Notes: a model not told the origin generated them from the letters alone. Numbered from the stretch's first letter, positions 1 to 14,089 are shown. The stretch is 64,000 bases of DNA from Gavia stellata (GCF_030936135.1 NC_082597.1:72040495-72104494); one strand, 5' to 3'. A program made the numbers and translations.

Positions 1-686
1 TGCTTTCTAACGTTTAGTAGCATTGTGGTCTTTGAGTGGTCCCACTGATTTCTTGAGGAATGAGGTACAGGTCAGCTTGAACATGACTTACTCTTTCTCA
101 CTCTTCAGGTGGAGTGGGAGAAGGGAGGAAGGCATCTCACCTGTGGAGAGGAATCACAGCTGTAAATCTTAAGGGGAAATATATGCTTCTCTATTAGTGT
201 GGACTTAGATGCCTAATTACTTATGAGGTTTAAAAGTTGGTGTTGGGCGTCCGCACTGGCTGTTGGATAGCCTGGCCCACATACTTCCGTGAATCCTGTT
301 TTAAGGTCTCTGATGTTCTCCATGCCTCTGAGACACTGGCGACTCTAGTCCCAGCGCAGGATTTTGGTGGGTAACAGGGCATCTTGCTGTTAGGCATTAG
401 AGTACAATGCCTAAGTTTTCTTTGCCAATTTAGCCTGAAAATGAGACTGGTGGCATCCTTTTTCTCTCCAGTGTGATTCTGCTTTTACCATACATAATTT
501 ACTTGCTCCTGAAACAAACAAAAAATCTTACTGTAAAAGGTTACTACTTTTGCCCCATCCCCCAACATATTTTCATATAGTTTCAGCTTATAATAAAGCG
601 AACAGGAGGTTTTTAAATAAACATCTTATATTGTTTAGTGCCCATACTGAGACCACTTAACAGCTTTTCTTTTTTTTATTGAAGAC

Positions 687-710
687 TTTTTTTTTTTTTT
701 TTTTTTTTTT
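687..710. repeat. Poly-T tract (24 T)
   Basis: An uninterrupted run of 24 T, preceded by a second T-rich run at about 667-678. It could be the tail of an old minus-strand retroposon, but no recognisable body is attached. Confidence 0.9.
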
Positions 711-3221
711 GAAGCTGTCAGCCTGCTTCCAGATGGTATCATACATGGGTGGTAACAGTCAACTAGTACCAAATATACTTTCATCCACACTTCCCTAGGA
801 ATATATTACCTAGCTGGCTTTGGTCCCAAAATAATCAAATAGTTGCAAATCCTAGGTTATTAGGCTTCATCAAATTCTGGTTAAAGTTAGTCCTGGTCAC
901 CCTGTAGCCAAGCCAAAGTCATCAGACTTTTTGGTTGTGGGAAATATAAATCCCATTTAGATTTGATTGGTTTTTCAGAATTTTTAAACCTATTTACTCT
1001 AGCAAGAAATGTGTCATCCTCTGTGGGCTTGGAACTATACAGAGTCTTTTCTGTTGTTTCTTAAGCACTGTCTGGCTTTGTCCGCACTTCATTAAAGGCA
1101 TGTAGTGGCTCAAGAGGATTAGGATAACTCAAACCCGGCATTGCTACTCGCAGTGGAAATTAATCTCTTGAAAAGAAAGCTGTGCATGTTTTGTTCTTGC
1201 TTTATTTTTTAAACTGCCTGTAGTTCTGTCATCATTTCAGGCAGTGTTTTAAGGACTTCAAGCAAAGCCCAGTATATTAAAATATTTGATTATGGCTCTC
1301 CCTGACATAGTCTTATGTCAGCCTAATTACTATATCTTTGGGCTTCCTTAATCTTGTCTACAGTATCTATGCCTACTGCTCTAGGTATTGCCGCAGGTGT
1401 ACCAAATGTAAAAGACTATGACATTTTGCATTGCTGTGCATGATGCAAGATAACAGTTAAGCTTCTTTTCCAAGCACTATGCGTATAGTTGGCTACCTCA
1501 AGCTCTAGTCATTCTCAGTGGTGAAAGATCTTCTAGCGCCAGACGTTTTCATCCTGCTTCCAGCTGCTGTTGTGGTTCCCTCTTCCACTTCTTTCTTTCT
1601 CCCCCAGCAAGAAAGGCTTAAAAGATATCAGTAGTTCTTTAATGACTTGCAATTTTCATGAGTAGAAATGTTGCAACTAAAAAGTGATTTTTCTTGACTT
1701 GGCATGGCTTCTTAGAAGAAAAGAGTCATTGCACTGTATCTTAAAACAAAGTGACCATAGATACAGATTTAAAGGAGAGGCTGGAAATAAGGAGGAAGTA
1801 TTACATGCAAGCTTTGACACTGTTCTCGTAAGCAAAAATGTCCATAAAACTGTAGAGCTTATATTCCATTAGTCAGCAGCAGGCAGTCCTCAGATTTGTA
1901 GTGTTACGAATGCGAGGTCCCAATTCAACCTAACAGTGGACTATGCCTGTCATGTACAGATGCATGATCAGCAATGGTCTAGGCTGACGTGTTTTAGTTC
2001 ACACTGGAGTGGCTTGAACTCACATGGAGGCGAGTAGCAGTAGCACTGCTCTGGAGCAGATAACTTGCTGAGACTTGGTAGCTCATCATCTGTTTTTATG
2101 CCTTGCAGAATTCTCCATTTCTAATTTTCATGAAACTGAAATAAGATTCTTCTGCTCTAATCAAAAGAAGATGCCTGACAATTCCCTGTGTAATTGTACT
2201 GTAAACAACTGTGGGTAATTGTTCTTTATTTTCTTTTGTTCTTTACTTCATTTCAGTCTTCTCCACTAATCTGTTATACAGCACTGTAAAAAGCAGTAAT
2301 CAAAGAAATGGAACTATATTCAATATTTGCACTTAGTTTTGTTTTCCAAATAAATAATTTCAGACTGTGCTTTAGTTGTACAAGTTCATATTAATCTTAT
2401 TCCTGAGAATCTCCTTACCTGAAAGTTACCAGTGCAGATTTTTGGGTTGGAATACTAGAGCATCTGGGAACAGGAACCTTCATTGTCTGAGTTCTGTAAT
2501 GACACATTTTTACATTTTTACAAGCTTATAGAGAATAGACAAAAGCTAAGCTTAATAAATATTGAGGTTAGACTTGAGATTCAGCTGACAAGATAGTAAA
2601 GCTGTGCAAACTTTTCTTGTAAGACTTCACCAGGCACTGGGAAGCATCATGTCAGTGTGGAAGTGAAAAATCTCATGGTTTTGATGCCAAACAAACCTTA
2701 TATTTTATGTGGAATCTTTTTTTTTTTTTCTTTTTTCCCCCAGCTGGAAATCAATAGGGCTATTGCTACTCATGAGGCAGGACCTAGAGTAAGATGCTAT
2801 AATTTACAATAAATTTTCTGGTTTTTTTAATGCAAGTCCTTCAATTTTGATAAACCTGCTCCTTGCCTGTTTCTTATTGCATATATGTACACAGACACAT
2901 CTTCCTTATCTTAGCAGAGGACTTAAGGTCAATGTTGGTTTTTGTTGTTGGTTTTTTCTTTTTTTTTTTCAAATGACTTTATGGTAACTGCTTTCTACCA
3001 TAGCCCCAGACACCACCATACAGGAAGTTTCATAATTCATTCAGTATGTATATGAATTTTCTTGCAGTTTCTCATGCTGCTTTTTTTGTTTGTTTTGTTT
3101 TTTAAATAAATCTCTCTTGACAGAAGTTGTAAGTAGAAGTCAGAACAGTGCCCTGGTCTGTGGGGAACCTGGTCAGGAAGGGTGGTGTGCAAGCCCATTC
3201 TACCTCATGCCCCCCGTTTAA

Positions 3222-3293
3222 AAAAAACTTATTGTAAGTTAAAATTAAAAAAAAAACAAAACCACAAAAAACCTCACCAAAAAAACCCTAAAA
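3222..3293. repeat. A-rich low-complexity tract
   Basis: A-runs separated by single C or short CC and T interruptions. No element body is recognisable next to it. Confidence 0.8.
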
Positions 3294-6200
3294 ATGCTTG
3301 CATTCAGTAGCATTTTCATTAAGGATGGTTAACAGCTATGTAACTGTTCAGCTGTTGCCAATAGCATTTTCATATTGCACCTTCTGGGGGTTACTGTCTT
3401 GCTATTTAAAAATAAATAGACTGATATATAGGCAGATACCAAAAAGAGGTAGTATTACTGACAATTCCACTATAACTTTCAGCCTGTTAACATAAAACTC
3501 CACCACTAAATCTCTCAGGGTAAACTATGCAGAGATAGAAAAGCCCCAAGGTATTAAGAGTGATTTTGATATAAATTCCAATTTTATTTTATGACCATTT
3601 TACAGCTGCTTCTAGATATCTTCTCTCGTAAACTACAAGGTACAAGGCAAATGTTACCTCTTTTTTTTTTTTTCTGCAGGGTTTCAGACAGTTGGTTTAT
3701 TGTGACATGTTCACAGTCTTTCCTCTGCATTGCACATTCATAAGAATGAATTTTAATGAGACTAAGCTAGCAGAAGACTCATAAAGAAGATGCGATTATG
3801 TTGTAAGTATTCATAAAAAAAGTTACATTAAATTTACACATTTTGATTTTGTCTGTGACAGTCAAAAGAAATAGACTGAGAGCATATGAGACTGTGTAAA
3901 TCCATACAGTTGAAGTGACTTTATTGTATGGGCTGCATATCCAGAAAACCTTTCTCCATGCAAATAGGAAACCTTTTTGCTGGGGAAGGCCAGCTGGAAA
4001 AAAAATAATGATGCAGGAAGCCACTGGCCAGTGCCAGAGTACTAACTCCTGTTAGCATCACTGTTGAATGACATTGCTCATGCACATGTAGTTACAGGAT
4101 AAAACCTTTACTTGGTCACTGGACAGGGATAACAAGTAATAAAACAGTAAGTTGTTGGTATCCTTATTTTAAACCCCATAAAGAAATTTTAGCCCTGTAA
4201 AAGGAATGCTGCTTTAGCAACGTATGGGGTGATGCCTGAAATTTGGGGCAGTTCCTATCACAAGTGGGATCTCCATCTGCAAACTGAGGTGATACTATCA
4301 TACATTAGCAATAGGCTGCGAGTTTAAAAATAAATAATACATGAACAGTGATGAGTTATAGTGATGGGAATGTCAAATTCTATATGAATTGCATATAATG
4401 AATGAGTAGTAATTTCTCCAAACTAGTATTTTATTCTTACTGACTAATGTTGCTAAAAATATTCCCCCCCCATTTTTCTCATTGGAAATTGGTTACAATT
4501 AAAGCTTGATGGGACACTTTGAGTATTGTGATGGAACTTAATTTAAAAGTTTAAACTCTTTTGACTTGTATTACTAATAGTGCAATTCTAGGTTTTCTTT
4601 CTTTCAAATTTGCTGTAAAAAGATGTGCCGGTATTACCTGCTGCTTGCTAGAATATGGAAAAAATATTATTGCATAAAGCAAATAATAAATAAAAATTTC
4701 TACTACTTATAAGGAAAAAAAGTGTTCTTGCTCTACAGGAAATATTCTTGCTCTCGCTGTGAAGATGGTAATGCTACAAGATTTTTGATTATCATGGTGT
4801 AGTTCCACTAAGCACCAGAAGATAACTTTTCATCTTCAGATAAAGACATAGTTTATTGACCTCTTCATCACTATGCAAGCAGGTTAATAAACATTAAAAA
4901 TTATTTAATAAACGTTGTGTACAAGCTTTGTGAGATAGTTAGCAGCATACTCGGTTATTCTTAGATTCTAGGCTTATGTCCAGGACCTTTGACATGCAGA
5001 GGGAAAACAATTTTAATTGTACTAATAATGTAAGTCAGTAATGCCTGTCTAATAGCGATCTTCTGTCCTAGCTGATACTATTCCCTACCAGTAAGTTTAA
5101 AGTATCTGTGTGAGCTGAAATCTTCCCCTCTTCAACATCTCCCAAAATGGTTTGATTAGAATTAAATTTCTTGTGCAGTTTTAGATGCTTTTTCCCCCAA
5201 TATTTATTTTGAAATTCAAAGTGATATATTTTTAAGAATATCAAAAGTAAACATTTCACATTTTCTACTATTATTTTTCAGCTTTGCTTATCACAGGTAT
5301 AAAATGAATAAACTTCTGATTTAAAAAAAAATCAGCTGACTAAAAATGAGTTGTTTGGGGAAATGACGTCTTTGGAAATTTTGTTTGCCATTTGGGTACT
5401 GGCAGTTGTTTCCTTACTGGCCTGCCACAGATAGTTTCTCAAATACATACCATGACTCTTCTACTGAGTCTCCTTTCATTCTAGCGGACTTCAGAAGTTA
5501 CCACTCTGATTTAATTTTCATTGAGTACGTTGGTGGGAATATGGACCTTTTCTATCCAGTTTCTTCTTTGATTGCAGTTTTATTCAACTGCTTAATTCTA
5601 TCAGTTTATCACAGTACAGAAATTCTGCCTAATATTTTTTCTTTCATTCTCTATTTAGACATAATAGGATTTTTATTTGATGTTTATGTTTTTAAAAAGA
5701 AAAAAACACTTGGTAACTAATTTCTGTTCAAATCCCTTATAAGATAGCAAAAAAACCCCACTAACCCCTAATCAGTTCATCTTATTATAGATGTTCAGAG
5801 CCGTATCATGGTGTGAGCAACCTTAAGTTTCTAATGTATGTTAAAAACTCTGTTTTGTGAATTTAAGACTGAATGCCTAAGAGGACAGGAGTATTTGATA
5901 TGGAAGTAGTTCAGTTCAACCTTGCTCAGTCTTTGTAGTGGTTCAGTCAGAGGGAGCAGTCGTTGAATCCTGGGCCGTTGATTTGTTACCTTTGAAGTTC
6001 TTTGGTCCCACATGGGAGCCTGCCTATTAGCAGGCCTAAATAGCAGTTTCCCAGTCAAATGGGTATACCTGTGCCTCCATGCTGGAGGTCTTTAAAATAT
6101 CCCAAAAGATCTTTTTTTTCCAGCTAAGTGTGTATTTCTTCTTAAACTGGACGTATGAAGAACAAACAGTTTTGCTTCGAAGTCTGTGATATCTTCCTCC

Positions 6201-9200
6201 CCTGAGCCCCATTAAATGATTTTCAATTTTTAGTACAGGATTAATTTTTCATAAGTACAGATTAGCTCAGCATAAATATAGTAATCAATGTTACATTATG
6301 GAAAGTTCTAGTTAGTTTTATTCTGAAAGAACTGAGAGACCTTAGAAATGGAACTTTCCATGGCTGGGTACAAAGTCTCAGTTTCACTTTACACTAAAAC
6401 TGAGTTGTCCCCTGCCAATCTGAGTGTCTAGATGCACAATTACCTCAAATGAAAGCATCAGTTTTAGAAAGTTGGATCTTGTACTTGGAAAACATTTAGC
6501 TATGGTTTAGATTAAGGATGTTCTTGATGATGCAGTCTTTCTACAACTTGTGTAGTTGTTCAACATCAGCTAGTCTAAAAAATATATTTGATATAAAGTT
6601 GATAGTTCTTGACTGAAAATAACACTTTACAAACACAGTTATAGAGGCAATGATAGAATAGAGTTTTCCACAGTAGGTAGTTGAAGTATACACTGGTTAT
6701 CTCAGACAACCAAATATTTTTGATAAACTGCTTCAATTATGTGTTGCATTCCCACCTTTCACAGAAAAAATAATCTATGAAGTATGTGACATCACAGTAA
6801 ATGATTAGTGATGTGTAGATCATTAAATTTCCACTGACTATCAAACAGGAAAAGCAATTGAGCAATATTCGTCTTGCAATAAACCAAATTAAACAAGATG
6901 TTTCCTAATGTGCTTTATCCTGAATAACAGGAGCATGTGAAATGATTCAACACAGGAAGGGAACGTTTAGTGCTTTTGCCCCAGGCTCACGTGCCACTGA
7001 TACCATCTAACTAAATTGATGTTATTGAACAGCGCAGACTCCTGGGGGCATGCTTGCTTCAGTTTAGAGAGTGGTTTATTTTGGTTACAGCTTTTTCTGT
7101 TTATAGTCAATTTAAGAGGAGCTAAAATCTATTATTTGTGAATTGGGAGAAGATTGTCCGTACTGGAATCTGTTTCTATTGGTTTAACCAAACAAGGTTA
7201 TCTCAACTGAGTATTCAGCTAGAGCATGTATAGATAACAAGGTAGACAAATACTCTGAGTTTGATACATTTGGATTTGTCGGACTTCTGTTCTTTCTCAT
7301 CTAGGTTTCTAATATCCTCAGTAAATAAGTAGATCTTTTTTTCCCCTGCTTCTCACTGATAATTTCTACCATTGTTCATTGGATAGGTGCAGTAGTTCAC
7401 AACAGAGTTTGAGGAAGGCACTTTTATATTTCCCTATTGTGTAACCAGAAATAGCTTCTGGGCAAAAGGCTGTGGTGGTTCTTCTACTGTTTTTTTAATT
7501 TTGATTTTTAACAGAGAAGGTGACTAGGCAAGTGCAGAACTGTCTGATCTTCCTCTTCTTCATATGTTAGTGTTTACACCTGTTGTTCACTCCAGTCCTT
7601 CCATCTCACAGTTCAGTGCTTCACTAGTTCTAAGGGGGTCTGTCATGAAGGATTGAATAAAATTATCCTTTATTTAAAAACAAACAAAGAAAATCCTAAT
7701 CTGAATTACACAGAGCAGAGGTTGGCCTTTTCATGAAAGTTGTAGGTATATCAGAGATTTGCTGTAGGTAACCGGACTTGTTTAAGTGCAGTTTATATTA
7801 ATTTTGTAATTGTTTTAAACTTATAGCTTCACAGTTTCCAGGTACTGCTTTAATTTCAGCCTCCTGAGTGAGATACAAGTTCTGCTTATTCAATAGCGGG
7901 TTTCCTGGAACAACGCAGTGGGTTTTTGGTGTTTTGGGTTTTTTTCCCTCCCTTTGTCCTTTGATACTCTTAATATCTCAGTCTGGCTCAGCTGTAGCTG
8001 AAAAACAAAACAAAAAAGAAACAAATGTCTCCATAGATGAATGAAACACCGTAGCTGGAATAAGCAACCCAGCTCATTTTTAAAAATGAAACCTGATCTG
8101 ATGATCTACCTGCATTGTAACACGGAATCTGTGGCAGCAAATCTTGCATTTTCATAATTCACCTTACCCCAGTGTCTTATGCTGCCTTCAGCTCGTGGGT
8201 GATGGGATGAACAAAGCTGCAATGAAGGGGCAATCTTTCTCCTGCACAGGTCTTCAGAAAGCAGGACCTCAGTAGAGGCTTCTCAGCCACTGTGAAGTAA
8301 CAGGACATCCCTCCCATTCTGGGACCCCACACATCAAACACAGCCTCGTGGTGGGTCCAGCAAGTACATGAGGCAGCTGTGGCCTGTGTCTTGGGTAGGG
8401 GGAGAGACAGGGCTCAGCAGGAGACATCTGTTAATGTGGAGCAAACTCCTTCCTCAGCTGTCATGCATCAACTTTATACAAGAACAAGTACCACCCTCCT
8501 GACACTTACAGACTTCTCATCCCAGGGTAGCTTCTTACTGGTGTATGTTGGTGTACTGTTTCTTAGGAAACTGCTGTGATGTTAGTGCATCTCTCAAGAA
8601 GTCTTTGGTCAGATCTTACTTCTGTAAGTTCCATAAATAGGTGAACAACTTTGTATATGTGCTGTGTTTCGCATGGTGAACTTTTTATTGGTATTTTGCT
8701 GAATTTGATGCTTGATTGTTATGGAACCTGAATTACTGTTGTCCCTTCACATGTTGTCTTCATCTTGATCAAGAGCAGCAAGTTGAGTGCATTACCTTAA
8801 ATTACTAGGGGATACTGCTGCTATTCTTGTTGTAATTGTTTGGTGAATAAATAGGAGCTTTCTTTTTCAAGTGCAGTAAATCTCACAAATACCCTACAGC
8901 GTTAGAGTATCACCCTTTTTTTTTTCACCCTGCAAAATAAAATCTTAAGTGTAGAACAGAAGATTTTAAATTAGCAATTATAAGTTTATTTAGCCTATCC
9001 AGTTTTCTGACAGTTTTTTTTTTCAGTTTTCATGATGAAAAAATTTTCAGTAAAGTAAACAAAGTTTTGACATAGATGCACAAGTTTGTGCTGTAGATTG
9101 CAAGGATTAATTTTTGTGTCTTTCCACAGGAATTTGGAACTTAAAAAAAACCCCACAGTGAAATTATGGTAAAAGAAATGCTTATAAAGACTATATAATG

Positions 9201-10018
9201 TCTGCAAGAAATAATTTCATGATCACAACACTAGGTAGGTTTCTCTTATTACTGTTATCTATGAAAAAATGGATACCAGAAATATTTTTTCCCATTTCTT
9301 TTCTAATAGGGTGGGTTTTTGTTCAGCCATCAGTCCCACTGCAACCTCAGTCTAACTTCTGTTTTTGAGTAAATTGAAATGTAGATGTTTTGATAAAAGC
9401 TGTGAAGTATTTTACTGTAACAATAGATCAGTTGAGTGATAAGGACTTTTTAATTGAGAATTTTTGTTTTGGGGAAGAAAGGCTCCTTTGTCAGAGGAAA
9501 AGCAGAAACCTAACTGAGAAAAATTTTCATGTATAGTGTAATAATATCCAGAAAGAGACAGAAGAAGATAATGATTTATCCAAAGATGTTAAGAATAAGG
9601 TAAAAAATGTTTTATGCCATAAAGTGAAAAGTATCAAGTCAGACTTTATCACTGTAACTAAATACATATTTTTAATTTCTCTTCAAAGCTATAAGCATAA
9701 GACTTCCTTATTAATGCAGAGATACAATGTCATCAATATAGGTTGCCTTTCATGTCACTATTTTGTTCATATTATCACATAGAAGTATCTACATGCCTAT
9801 TTGTATGTAAGCATGTTCTTACATAAGGGTGGAAGTTGCCTTGATTTCTAGTGCTCTTGTTAAATAAATCATAGCAATAATTCTTACCTTATTTTTTAAA
9901 TTCCTTATCTTTGCTGCTTTCTAACCTGACTACAGGAAAGAAATTTTGATCAACCCCACAGTGTTGTAGTGAACGAAACTGTAACCTGGCCTTAATGATA
10001 GAAAAAAGAGAAATTAAG

Positions 10019-10098
10019 GGTGTCTGTGTGGTGGGGGGTTGTGTTTTGGTTGGGTTTTTTTCTGTTTTTTTTCTTGTTTGTTTGGGTTGGTTTTTTTA
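10019..10098. repeat. G/T-rich low-complexity tract
   Basis: About 80 bases made almost only of G and T, with G runs (including six G in a row) and T runs. It sits about 80 bases before the solo LTR. No coding potential. Confidence 0.85.
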
Positions 10099-10178
10099 AG
10101 TTCCATCATTCTTATTTGATGATCAGCCTAGGTCACTAATTTGGGAGTGGATGGGGAAAAGCTTGCAGTATGTGGTAG

Positions 10179-10440
10179 TGTTGTCCCACAAGTTGGGTAC
10201 TTTACCTGGTGTGCAAGAGCCCAATATATGCACAGAGTCGAGATATTTGTTTATTTCATGTCTGTGTGGAGACAGGTGCTAGGTGGTAACTCCACAAAGC
10301 TTGCACACCTGGTTAAGCATTTATACATTCCGAGTAACAGTTATCAGTACTTTTTACAGTTAAGCCTAGTTACCCTCGTTCCCATTTGTTCTTACGATGC
10401 CTCGTAACCATTCCGGACTTCTAGTATTGATAGTAAATGT
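10179..10440 (-). mobile_element. Solo LTR of an endogenous retrovirus (minus strand)
   Basis: Read on the minus strand the block has the order of a retroviral LTR. A TATA-like box (complement of 10319-10326) is followed about 65 bases on by an AATAAA signal (complement of 10250-10255), then a short downstream segment ending in ...CA (the TG at 10179-10180 on the + strand). No gag, pol or env remnant lies next to it, so a solo LTR left by recombination is the simplest reading. The U3 start, near 10440, is uncertain and I found no clear target-site duplication. The general look fits avian LTRs, but I cannot name the family. Confidence 0.6.
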
Positions 10441-10629
10441 TGTAGTTAAGATTAGAGAAAATTTTAAGATAAAATAATTTGTCTGATGAAATGAAGATAT
10501 TAATTGAAGAATGAATGAAGAACCCATTTTCTAATTATATGCAGTTATAACTGAACCACTTCACATAAAATTGAAGCATTGCGTGCAGCATCCTTATAAA
10601 CAACTTCTATTAGTTACCTTCTTGATTTT

Positions 10630-10720
10630 ACCAGAATTAAAAACTGAAGTCACAAAGCGAGTGTTGCATGGCACTAGGTACTGATAGTAGGATGAAGCGG
10701 GATCTCCTGAGTCTATACTG
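10630..10720 (-). repeat. Possible MIR-type SINE relic
   Basis: The stretch has the worn pattern of an antisense MIR core: an 'actgaagtcacaaag' segment, then a 'gatagtaggatgaagcggga' segment resembling the 'ctagtaagtggcagagccggga' part of MIR, then 'tctcctgagtc'. It is short and diverged, weaker than the copies at 24.8 and 31.1 kb. Confidence 0.35.
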
Positions 10721-12889
10721 TTTCTTCCAAGGTGACATTGAGATATTTTAGTAAGGCAAAGCAAAGTAGCTTGAACTGCTGATCACTGCACTGTTGTTGA
10801 CTATCCTGCATAGTTTTAAAAAGTATGTGTTCTAATTAGTGACTTCTGCCAGCTAACTGAAAATCAAATAGCTACTCATCTTTCTTCTTAGTACTCCATG
10901 GAGAAACACAGGCATGAAAATGATCCCAAAGTATTTTGTTTAAGCAAAAAGCATTAGATGTGAAGGAATCACTATGTTTTTAGGTTAATTTTTGCTATTT
11001 CTTTATTTTTCAAGTAGTGACTAGTTTTATAAATAATAAATATGTATTTTCATTGGGTTTCTTGTGTAAACTACATTAACACTTACTAGATTCTGTATTC
11101 ACCTTTTGGCTTATCCTGTTGGGAGCAATGCTGGTCCACAGCACTGTGTTTGCAGGTGTGTTCTCAGAAAAGGAAAATGGGTGGCTTGGCCCAGTTGTTC
11201 CTTCTGAGGCTTAAAGGATGGTGAGCAAATAATGAAATAAAAAATGTGGGGTTTTCTTTATGAGTCTGTAAATCAAGCCTAGTAGCAACTGTTTTTTTCT
11301 GAGTGAAGAGAGAGATAACCGTAGAGAGGAAAGAGAAGTAGAAAAAAAAAAGAGATTATGCTACCTTGCCCTAGCATCTTATCAAGAAAAGATCCTTATG
11401 TTTTCCCCTGTTCAGGTTAGAAAATTATGAGCCCTATTTTTAATCCCCAGTTCACAGCAGCAGAACACCAGGTAGTTATTTCTCACATCTGTTTGTCATA
11501 AAGTAAGGTATACCCTAAAGAGACACTCTTCATAAACACTGAACACCAGAAATACTGTTCGTATTAAATTGGACCATATGAATAATACAGAAGTCATGAA
11601 TTTAAATTATTACTGGCATTTGGAGAAAATGGCAGTATTTCAGCCATTAAATAACAACTTTGCTTTATTTCTGGAAACAGAAAGTTATTAAGTTGTAAAT
11701 CATATTGATGATATGGCTCGGTTATATTTCTGGTTCTCAAACCATCTAGACATATCTCAGCAGTACTGTGTTGCACTACAATTCTTTCCCCAAAGGTCTT
11801 CAGCCCACTTCTGTGAGATACTTGAGCTATAGCCATACTGTAATGGCATTATTTTATCATACTAGGTCTAGGTGCCACTGTTTGGGGAACCAAAGTATTG
11901 TGGAATTCTTGAGGTGGATTGTCTAACCCACATTGTGTTTGATGCCTCTGCAGTCCCATAACAGGTGGTGTCAGAACAGCTATTTAAAGCTAACTGGGGT
12001 ACAGTACACTAAATGGTATTGTTGCAGGAACTTTTTCTCCCTGACCTTTAAATTTTATCTGTTTGCATTTGCTGAACAGGGTAAGACTAAAGCTTTACCG
12101 AACGGTGACCTACATGGGTAAATAAATATCTTTGTAGTCTGCAGTGCTCATGACTTTCCTTTCCTATTCCTTCTTTTCCTTCATGCCTCAACCTGCTTTC
12201 TAGCTAGTGAAATTAAGTTGAGGTCAGTTGGAAAAATAAGCATTGAAACATGTGACTGTTCATGGGATCTATAAGGGGCTCGCATCAGAATGCAGAGCAG
12301 GAGAACAGGTTTCATTCAGATAATTTAGGCACAGGAAACCGAAAGTTCCCTTTCTCTGCTTTAAGATGTCCTGAATGATCTTGAGAGAAATCATTTAGTC
12401 TTTCCAGGACTTTGCTTTGTAAAGTACGGATGCTGTGTTTGCACAAGTGCCAAAAAAGAAAATACAAGTAGTAGGAGACAATTTCAGTTTGAGGAGTCTC
12501 TCCAGTTTATATTGTTTGGTGGAAAACAAACTGGATATAGTGGCCATAAGAACAGAAGGAAAATGTTTCTTTGGACTTTTCATCAGGACTCTTATTGTTG
12601 CTTCAGTTGTTACTTCAAAAGTAACTCGAGACAACATAAAAAGGTCCGGTTAGAGAAGTCACCTGCACTGAAAAGCTCAGAGACTTGAATATGTAGGCGT
12701 TTCACATTTCGCTTCATCAGAGATACAAAAGACATCAGAAACCAGAATACTAAGAAGTGGAAAATGCAGATATAGAACAGTTGCAAATCCAGCATGACAA
12801 AAATAAGCTCTAAGGGGAAAACACCTTTGGAGAGTGAAAGAAGCACTGAGCAGCACAGGAGGCTGCATGCTAGAGCTCAGGCTATGTAC

Positions 12890-13000
12890 AGATAAGATTT
12901 GATAAAAGTCAAGCTGAAAGAAGTCAAAGCAAATAGGAAAAGGTTTTTCAGCTGTATACATAAAAGGAGACTAAAGAAAGAAAAGCCTTCTAGGTTGTAA
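12890..13000 (+). mobile_element. Ancient CR1/L3-like LINE ORF2 fragment
   Basis: In the frame starting at 12923 the translation reads VKANRKRFFSCIHKRR and then LKKEK, before stop codons. This resembles the linker before the reverse transcriptase in CR1/L3 elements, where an F-Y/F-x-Y-I-x-x-K-R core is usual; the same region of the CR1 at 51.85 kb reads KFYYKYINNKKRAKK. The copy is heavily mutated. It may belong to the same insertion as the fragment at 13390-13650, but then a large internal deletion is needed. Confidence 0.4.
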
Positions 13001-13389
13001 GATGGGATAAGATAAAGTGTAAAAATAGGAAAATAATGTGCCTCACAGTCTGTAAGGATGATTAAGCTGAATGTGGGCTCAAAGACAGGAAAGAAAAAGG
13101 GAGAAAGGGAATGAAAGCTGAGATGCAGAATATTTTACAATAGGAATTTAATGACCTTGAAGTAATAAAAAGAAAATGAGGTTCAGCAGTACAAACTGTT
13201 AGGTCATTTTTTTTAAGGATTAAAAACATCCATTTCTGTTATAAAGTACAGACTTCTACTTTGGGGGAATGCTGAGATGAAAAACTCAGGTGGAGTGGGC
13301 ACTCAGAGTACTTCTTAGCTGCCACCACTGTGGTGTGTCTGTGGGACAGGAGAATACAAACTGATACTGAAGTAGAGACAATTATTTCC

Positions 13390-13650
13390 ATAGAGACAGG
13401 ATAGTTGTTGCCATTACATGAGCTACGTAGCAGAAGACACTCACCTGTAATACTGCATACAGTTCTGGTCACCTGTACTCCAGGAACATAATAAACCCAA
13501 GTTGGGGTAGGAGAGAAGGGAGATGGCTTTTGGACAACCTGTCTAAGAAGGGGAAACTAGAAGATCTCTGTTTTTTCAATCTAGTAAAATAAAATCTGAG
13601 AGAGGTTGTTCTGGTAATGGAGCATTAAAATAAGAAACATCACTGGTACA
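13390..13650 (+). mobile_element. Ancient CR1 ORF2 C-terminal fragment
   Basis: One frame reads H-L-stop-Y-C-I-Q-F-W-S-P (about 13442-13474). This is the C-terminal HLEYCIQFWxP signature of CR1 ORF2 with one nonsense change. The downstream sequence, with further frame breaks, resembles the '[15 protein letters not shown]' segment seen intact in the younger copies in this window (for example at 58.9 kb). Divergence is high, so this is an old insertion. The 3' end and octamers are not recognisable. Confidence 0.65.
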
Positions 13651-14089
13651 GAAGTTACTATGCAGAGTGAAACTCTGGCATCATTGAAACGTTTTTGTTT
13701 TTTGCAGGGGCGGGCGGGGGGAAGAGGAGGTTAATCCTCTCCTGTCATTAGCAAATAAGCTGTCTATCTTGTTTAAATTCACAGGGATTTTTTTCCCCAG
13801 ACAAATATTCATATAGTTTTCATATCTGGATCTATTATGGCCACCAGTGCACCACATATCATGTTGTCTTTTTCAGCTATGAAGAGTGTTTTTATTTAAG
13901 GAAAGCAAGTATTTCCACATTCCTAAAATAATTTGCCCATTACCCCTTTCCTCCCTCACACATGCCTGAAATTATCCTGGCTTTTGAAACATTAAGGTTG
14001 AAAATTAACTACTTTTTTTTTTTTTTAAGTTGTAATATCCTTCACTCCATCAAATAGATTTCTATAATCCACATAAAGACAACAATAAG

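Larger units (their letters stand above)
1..10178. other. Intergenic or far-upstream DNA, no gene recognised
   Basis: I see no exon, RNA gene or recognisable transposon here, apart from the low-complexity tracts listed separately. The open frames are short, AT-driven and often start at TTG or GTG. The longest (5385-5720, 111 codons) has a composition expected by chance and no domain I recognise. In tetrapods RERGL commonly lies upstream of PIK3C2G, so this may be the spacer between the two; that is inference from known gene order, not visible here. Confidence 0.5.

Noticed and set aside
5385..5720. 111-codon open frame, + strand
   Set aside because: It starts at TTG, is AT-driven, has no splice context and no recognisable domain.
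6080..6110. 'tgctggaggtctttaaaata' resembling a CR1 ORF2 end
   Set aside because: Too short, and the flanks do not continue the match.
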